From Achromobacter spanius (lineage in GTDB: Bacteria; Pseudomonadota; Gammaproteobacteria; Burkholderiales; Burkholderiaceae_B), in contig NZ_CP034689.1 of NCBI RefSeq assembly GCF_003994415.1, positions 4,712,001-4,776,000 on the forward strand: DNA of 64,000 bases, written 5' to 3'. Below the pieces are notes generated by a model. That model did not search any database. It saw only the letters and a list, made by a program, of their open reading frames with translations, and had not been told where the DNA came from. A program made the translations under genes and the position numbers. Below are positions 59,757 through 64,000 of this stretch, in pieces (the stretch's first letter is position 1; every line of letters starts with the position of its first letter).

Positions 59757-60809
59757 TCACGGCTCCGGAATATTCTCCCGAAAGATGACCTGAAGCCGCG
59801 GCAGATAACTGGGTTCGGGCGCGCCCTTCACGGCCGCCACCAGCAGCTTGACGATCTCGCGCGCCTCGACGCGCGGGTTCTGGTCGATCACGGCGTCCAT
59901 GGTGCGATCAAGCAACAGGCGGCGCGTGGCTTCGGTAAGGTCGTGGCCCACGTAGACAATGCGATGGGCCAAGGCGGCCTTACTTGATCGAGCCTCGTTT
60001 CCCCACGCCTCAGCCGGCCGCGCCTCTTTCAGTGCCCGCGCGATGCCTTGGTTGCCGGCGCCGATGTTGTAAATCGCGTGCGGCGGATCTTTGCGCAGCA
60101 GATCCTGCGTGACGGCAAAGGCGCGGTCGCGGTCGTCGCCGATCTCAAGAATGTGTGCAATGCGCAGGTGCGGAAACTCTTCGCTCAGCAGCGAGCGAAA
60201 GCCCATCTCGCGCTCTTCGTGGCCGCGATACGCCAGAGACCCCACGAACACCGCAACCTTGCGCTCGGTGTGCTGTGGCAGAAACCGGCCCAGCAACAGC
60301 GCGGCCAGGCGGCCCGCGGCGCGGTTGTCGATGCCCACGTACCCCAGGCGCGCCGAGATCGGAATGTCCGACACCAGGGTGCTTACATGCACGCCGCTGT
60401 CGCGCAGCGCCATGATGGCGTCGCGCACTTGGGGATGGTCCAGCCCGACCAAGCCAACGGCCTGCGTCTGCTCGCGCAGCTCGTAGAGCTTTTGCGCGAG
60501 CTTGTTGGCGTCGAACCCCTCGATCAGATGCAGGCGGGCCCGCACATCGGGGCGGGTGGCGGCTTCTTCCAGCAAGTGCCGGCCCAACGCGGTCATGAAG
60601 CTGTTGGTGCCGGCGGGCAACACGAAATCGACCCGCACATCCTGGCTGGCGGCATCGGCGCCCTGGACGAAGTAGCCAAGGCGATTGGCGATTGCCAGCA
60701 CGCGGTCGCGTGTCTTGCCGCGCACGCCGTCGCGGTCGTTCAGCACCCGGTCCACGGTGGCGGTGGACATGCCGGCTTCACGGGCAATGAGGGAAATGGT
60801 GGGGCGCAT
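59757..60809 (-). CDS. LacI-family transcriptional regulator
   Basis: 350 residues from ATG 60809. The N-terminal LacI helix-turn-helix and hinge (ISLIAREAGMSTATVDRVLN, then VLAIANRLGYF) are followed by a periplasmic-binding-like domain (RVDFVLPAGTNSFMTALGRH; IVYVGHDLTEATRRLLLD). It resembles the RbsB-like (Peripla_BP_4) group that senses sugars or polyols. It is divergent from the oxidoreductase operon and probably represses it via the 227-base gap, where an inverted repeat is annotated. It converges with the Bug receptor gene. Confidence 0.92.
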   Translation of the reverse strand: MRPTISLIAREAGMSTATVDRVLNDRDGVRGKTRDRVLAIANRLGYFVQGADAASQDVRVDFVLPAGTNSFMTALGRHLLEEAATRPDVRARLHLIEGFDANKLAQKLYELREQTQAVGLVGLDHPQVRDAIMALRDSGVHVSTLVSDIPISARLGYVGIDNRAAGRLAALLLGRFLPQHTERKVAVFVGSLAYRGHEEREMGFRSLLSEEFPHLRIAHILEIGDDRDRAFAVTQDLLRKDPPHAIYNIGAGNQGIARALKEARPAEAWGNEARSSKAALAHRIVYVGHDLTEATRRLLLDRTMDAVIDQNPRVEAREIVKLLVAAVKGAPEPSYLPRLQVIFRENIPEP

Positions 60810-60942
60810 GCGGGACCAGCCTCTCAAGACACCATCAGGACGATGGTAGCGAGGCGATCATAACCCATCATTTGCAATCATTCTGGATCAAAAAGGTAAG
60901 GTTGCTGCCCTATAAGCGCCATCCACCTTTACCCCTGATTGT

Positions 60943-60976
60943 TTTGATGTGATTATCGCGGCTCAATAACATCAAA
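60943..60976. promoter_or_regulatory. Inverted-repeat operator candidate for the LacI regulator
   Basis: TTTGATGT (60943-60950) and ACATCAAA (60969-60976) are perfect inverted repeats 18 bases apart in the AT-rich gap between the LacI gene and the oxidoreductase operon, about 60 bases before the latter. LacI sites are usually tighter palindromes, so each half may itself be part of a site. Confidence 0.35.
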
Positions 60977-61035
60977 CACCGCACGGCAGGATGCCAGGCA
61001 GTTGGCAGCGCATACCGAGCCGGCAGGAGGAGCAC

Positions 61036-62127
61036 ATGTCGCACCCTACCCTGGTGCCCGACCCGCCCGTTCGGGAACGGCGCTTTCGCATCGGCTGCAT
61101 CGGCGCCGGCATGATCATGGCCGAGTGCCATCTGGCGGCCTACCAACAGGCCGGCTTCACGGTGGCGGCTATCGCGTCGCGTACGCGCAGCAAAGCGACC
61201 CAGGTCGCCGAACGCTACGGCATCCCGCAAGTGCATGAGAACCCCCTGGCCTTGATCGCCGATCCGCAGATCGAGATCGTGGACATCGCGTATCCGCCCG
61301 ACCTGCAGCCCGAGCTGATTCGCGCCGCATTGCGCGCCCCGCACGTGCGCGGCGTGCTGGCGCAAAAGCCCCTGGCACTCTCGCTGGACGAAGCCCGCGC
61401 CTTGCGCGACGAGGCGCGGGCCGCCGGCAAGATCCTGTCGGTCAACCAGAACATGCGCTACGACCAATCGATGCGTACGCTCAAACAACTGCTGGACCAG
61501 GGCGTGCTGGGCACGCCGGTGTTCGCGCAGATCGACATGCACGCGATCCCGCACTGGCAGGATTTCTTGCGCGGCTATGACCGGCTGACGCTCTCGAACA
61601 TGAGCGTGCATCACCTTGATGCCCTGCGTTATCTGTTTGGCGAGCCCACCGAAATCACCAGCATCACCCGCCCCGATCCGCGCACCGAATTCGCGCATCA
61701 GGATGGGCTGGTGAGCACCACGCTGCGCTTTGGCAACGGCCTGCTTGCGCTGTCGCTCGAAGATGTGTGGTCGGGCCCGCGGGCCGAGGGATACCCCGAC
61801 GACCAGCACATCCGCTGGCGCGTGGAAGGCACCGAGGGCGTCGCGCGCGGCACCATCGGCTGGCCCACCGGCGAACCGTCAACCCTTAGCTACGCCTCGC
61901 GCGCGGCCCAGGGCCATACCGACGGGCGTTGGGTAACCCCCACGTGGGACACGATGTGGTTTCCGCATGCCTTCATTGGCGTGATGGAGCAGTTGCAGTA
62001 CGCGCTGGCCAGCGGCACCGAGCCTGCGTTGAGCGTGACCGACAACGTACGAACGATGGCGCTGGTCGAGGCCGCGTATACGTCCATCGCCGAAGGCCGC
62101 ACAGTACGGCTGCCGGCTGTTGAATAA
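61036..62127 (+). CDS. Gfo/Idh/MocA-family oxidoreductase
   Basis: 363 residues from ATG 61036 with AGGAGGAGC in front. The Rossmann motif IGCIGAGMIMAECHLAAYQ is followed by VAERYGIPQVHENPLALIAD, the catalytic-region motif LAQKPLALSLDEARAL (EKP-like, here QKP), NQNMRYDQSMRTLKQLLDQG and HHLDALRYLFGEP. It is an NAD(P)-dependent dehydrogenase of sugars or inositols. The usual Glu of EKP being Gln is a mild oddity. First gene of the operon. Confidence 0.9.
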   Translation: MSHPTLVPDPPVRERRFRIGCIGAGMIMAECHLAAYQQAGFTVAAIASRTRSKATQVAERYGIPQVHENPLALIADPQIEIVDIAYPPDLQPELIRAALRAPHVRGVLAQKPLALSLDEARALRDEARAAGKILSVNQNMRYDQSMRTLKQLLDQGVLGTPVFAQIDMHAIPHWQDFLRGYDRLTLSNMSVHHLDALRYLFGEPTEITSITRPDPRTEFAHQDGLVSTTLRFGNGLLALSLEDVWSGPRAEGYPDDQHIRWRVEGTEGVARGTIGWPTGEPSTLSYASRAAQGHTDGRWVTPTWDTMWFPHAFIGVMEQLQYALASGTEPALSVTDNVRTMALVEAAYTSIAEGRTVRLPAVE

Positions 62128-62158
62128 CCAGTCATAAAAACAGACGGAGACAAACATC

Positions 62159-63073
62159 ATGATTCAGACCGGAATCTTCTCGGGCTATTTTCCCTATGAG
62201 CTGGAGCGCACCGCCAAGGTGATTCGCTCGCACGGCTTCAACACCGTGCAGCTGGACCTGCATTTCAAGGACATGGAGCTCGGCCCGGGGCAGTTGACCG
62301 CGCAGAAATGCACCCAGATCCGCGACACCTTCCGCAACTACAACCTGCCGGTGTCCTGCATCTCGGCCTATACCAATATCGTTCACCCCGATCCCGCCGA
62401 GCGCCAACGCCGCAACGGCTATCTCAAAGAGATCCTTACGCACGCGCGCCAGTTGGGTTCGCCTTACGTGATCTCGGAAACCGGCACCTTCGCCACCGAC
62501 AGCGACTGGGTACATCACCCCAAGAACAAGACCGAGGAAGGCTGGGACCAGTGTCGCGCGGTGATCGCCGAGCTGTCGCAACACGCCTATGACCATGGCG
62601 CGGTGTTCCTGCTTGAGACCTATGTGAACAACGTGGTGGGATCCGTCGAGGAAACGCTGCGCATGTTCGCCGAGGTGGATCACCCCGGCCTTGGCCTCTT
62701 GATGGATCCCACGAACTACTTCGAAGCGCACAACATCGACCAGATGGACCGCACGCTCAATCAAGTGTTCGACGCGCTGTCCGACAAAATCTGCATCGCG
62801 CATGCCAAGGACGTGAAGCGTTCGGGCGATGACAAGTCGGAAAAGCACAGCGACATTGGTGACGAGGGCGCGGCCGAGAGCCATACCTTCCGTGGCGTGG
62901 GCGAGATCGAGCTGCCGGCGCCGGGCCTGGGCGCGCTGAATTACGACCTGTACTTGCAGCGCCTGGCGAAGAAGCACCCCAACATTCCCATCATCATCGA
63001 GCACTTGACCGAAGACGACGTGCCGCGCGCCAAGACCTTCCTGGACGAGCGGCTGCGCGCGAACGGCCTGTAG
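62159..63073 (+). CDS. Sugar-phosphate isomerase/epimerase-like TIM-barrel protein
   Basis: 304 residues (AP-endonuclease-2 / xylose-isomerase-like fold). It shows IRSHGFNTVQLDLHFKDM, metal-ligand regions VFLLETYVNNVVGSVEETLR and GLLMDPTNYFEAHNIDQM, then ICIAHAKDVKR and IIIEHLTEDDVPRAK. Expected Glu, Asp, His and Glu ligands are present. It probably isomerises or dehydrates a sugar or inositol intermediate made by the preceding oxidoreductase. GGAGAC precedes the start, 31 bases after that gene. Confidence 0.9.
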   Translation: MIQTGIFSGYFPYELERTAKVIRSHGFNTVQLDLHFKDMELGPGQLTAQKCTQIRDTFRNYNLPVSCISAYTNIVHPDPAERQRRNGYLKEILTHARQLGSPYVISETGTFATDSDWVHHPKNKTEEGWDQCRAVIAELSQHAYDHGAVFLLETYVNNVVGSVEETLRMFAEVDHPGLGLLMDPTNYFEAHNIDQMDRTLNQVFDALSDKICIAHAKDVKRSGDDKSEKHSDIGDEGAAESHTFRGVGEIELPAPGLGALNYDLYLQRLAKKHPNIPIIIEHLTEDDVPRAKTFLDERLRANGL

Positions 63074-63198
63074 GCCGCCTGCCGCAACACAGGCGCACCG
63101 CGAGGCACCCTTCCATCAGGCCCGCGGCGCGCCTGCGAACACGATTCTGAACACCGACACCGGCAAACGCGCACCCGCGCCTTTGCCAGGGAGAACTC

Positions 63199-64000
63199 AT
63201 GCCTGACATTTACGGAACCTGGATGACGCGCCGCGACGTGGAGGCGCGCACCGGGCAGCTTGCGCAGTTTGCCGGCGTGCGCCTGATGACGCTGGACGAC
63301 GGGCTGGAGCGCGGTATCCGCATGCTGGAGTTCCGCAGCGGCACGGGCCTGCGTTTTACGGTGCTGGTGGATCGCGCGATGGACATCGCCGACTGCGAAT
63401 ACCGCGGCTTCGCCATGGGATGGCAGTCGCCGTCGGGCTTTCGGCATCCCGGCCTGCATGACTATGAAGGCGAAGGCGGACTGGGCTGGATGCGCTCGTT
63501 CTCGGGCCTCATGATCACCTGCGGGCTGGACCACATTCTGTTCATGTACGACGCACCGGCCGACAACTATGTGTATGGCCCGCGCAAGACCGCCAAGCAG
63601 TCCATCCATGGCCGCGTGGGCACCATTCCGGCGCGCCTGTCCGGCTACGGCGAACGCTGGGACGGCGATCGCTGCGTGCTGTGGGCGGAAGGCGTCGTAA
63701 GCCAGGGCACCGTGTTTGGCGAACACCTGGAACTGCACCGCCGCATCGAGATCGAGGTGGGCACCAACGACATCAAGCTGTCGGATCGCGTGGTGAATCG
63801 CGGCTTCTACCGCACGCCGCACATGCTCTGCTATCACATCAACCTGGGCTATCCGGTGCTGGACGCCGACTCGCGCTATCTGGCGCCGATCCGCGATGTG
63901 GTGTGGGCCGCGCACGAGCAAACCTACCGCGAGCAGGGCGTGGGCTACCGCCGCATGCCGGCGCCGCAGTTGGGCTTTCATGAGCAGGTGTGGCAGCACG
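63199..64000 (+). CDS. DUF4432-family protein (3' end cut by window edge)
   Basis: At least 267 residues from ATG 63199 with AGGGAG upstream. It opens MPDIYGTWMTRRDVEARTGQ and has the aldose-1-epimerase-like beta-sandwich pattern of DUF4432 (FTVLVDRAMDIADCEYRGFA; SFSGLMITCGLDHI; HGRVGTIPARL; YHINLGYPVLD). Such proteins occur in sugar-acid and sulfosugar gene sets, and many lack an assigned reaction. It is the third gene of the LacI-controlled operon, 125 bases after the TIM-barrel gene. Confidence 0.88.
   Translation, partial: MPDIYGTWMTRRDVEARTGQLAQFAGVRLMTLDDGLERGIRMLEFRSGTGLRFTVLVDRAMDIADCEYRGFAMGWQSPSGFRHPGLHDYEGEGGLGWMRSFSGLMITCGLDHILFMYDAPADNYVYGPRKTAKQSIHGRVGTIPARLSGYGERWDGDRCVLWAEGVVSQGTVFGEHLELHRRIEIEVGTNDIKLSDRVVNRGFYRTPHMLCYHINLGYPVLDADSRYLAPIRDVVWAAHEQTYREQGVGYRRMPAPQLGFHEQVWQH

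Overview
The window is high-GC beta-proteobacterial chromosome, most likely Achromobacter, Bordetella or another Alcaligenaceae. This rests on codon and base use, three stand-alone Bug-type tricarboxylate substrate-binding proteins, and the gene content. No rRNA, tRNA, CRISPR array or prophage was seen. Two insertion sequences and a decayed integrase mark the mobile fraction.

Layout. 1-2175 (minus): polar amino-acid ABC importer, divergent from an ALDH7-type aldehyde dehydrogenase (2329-3831). 4037-5329: outer-membrane phospholipase A. 5481-7695 (minus): ornithine-cyclodeaminase-family protein and N-carbamoyl-D-amino-acid hydrolase. 8041-9325: IS481-family element inside a 66-bp intergenic repeat. 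9942-15321 (plus): PAS histidine kinase, NarL-type regulator, and a cyanate ABC importer with cyanase (cynABDS). 15380-16243 (minus): pdxY. 16306-17345 (minus): RES/Xre toxin-antitoxin pair.

17245-41601 (minus) is the centrepiece, a roughly 24-kb locus. It begins with an STN-domain protein, a FecI-like ECF sigma factor and a FecR-like anti-sigma factor (frameshifted here). Next is a giant two-partner-secretion exoprotein of about 4230 residues, then its FhaC/ShlB transporter. After these come a DUF2341-LamG-ExbB fusion, ExbD, a TonB-like protein, a putative porin, a periplasmic coiled-coil protein, a YbjN-domain protein and a PpiC-type prolyl isomerase. The set resembles the Pseudomonas aeruginosa VreAIR (PUMA3) / PdtAB-ExbB2D2 region as I remember it. 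A Pho-box-like promoter lies upstream of the STN gene, and a second Pho-box-like site lies in front of the exoprotein gene. The inference is a phosphate- and surface-signal-controlled, proton-motive-force-coupled secretion system for a large adhesin.

41824-45152: a small exported protein, then a minus-strand operon of Bug receptor, class II aldolase, Xre-cupin regulator and cupin protein. 45754-46978: IS3-family element inserted in a decayed integrase. 47336-59716: an acyl-CoA catabolic island around a LysR regulator. Its minus arm holds a single-chain biotin-dependent acyl-CoA carboxylase, a two-domain CaiB/BaiF CoA-transferase (frameshifted here) and a Bug receptor. Its plus arm holds a DUF35 protein, an SCPx-like thiolase, a 3-hydroxyacyl-CoA dehydrogenase and a Bug receptor. 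59757-64000: a LacI regulator divergent from a sugar or polyol operon (Gfo/Idh/MocA oxidoreductase, TIM-barrel isomerase, DUF4432 protein cut by the window edge).

Caution: three genes (fecR-like, CaiB-like, IS3 orfB) are each broken by what looks like loss of one C in a C run. This may be real decay, slippage or a sequencing artefact, and it should be resolved before the genes are called dead.
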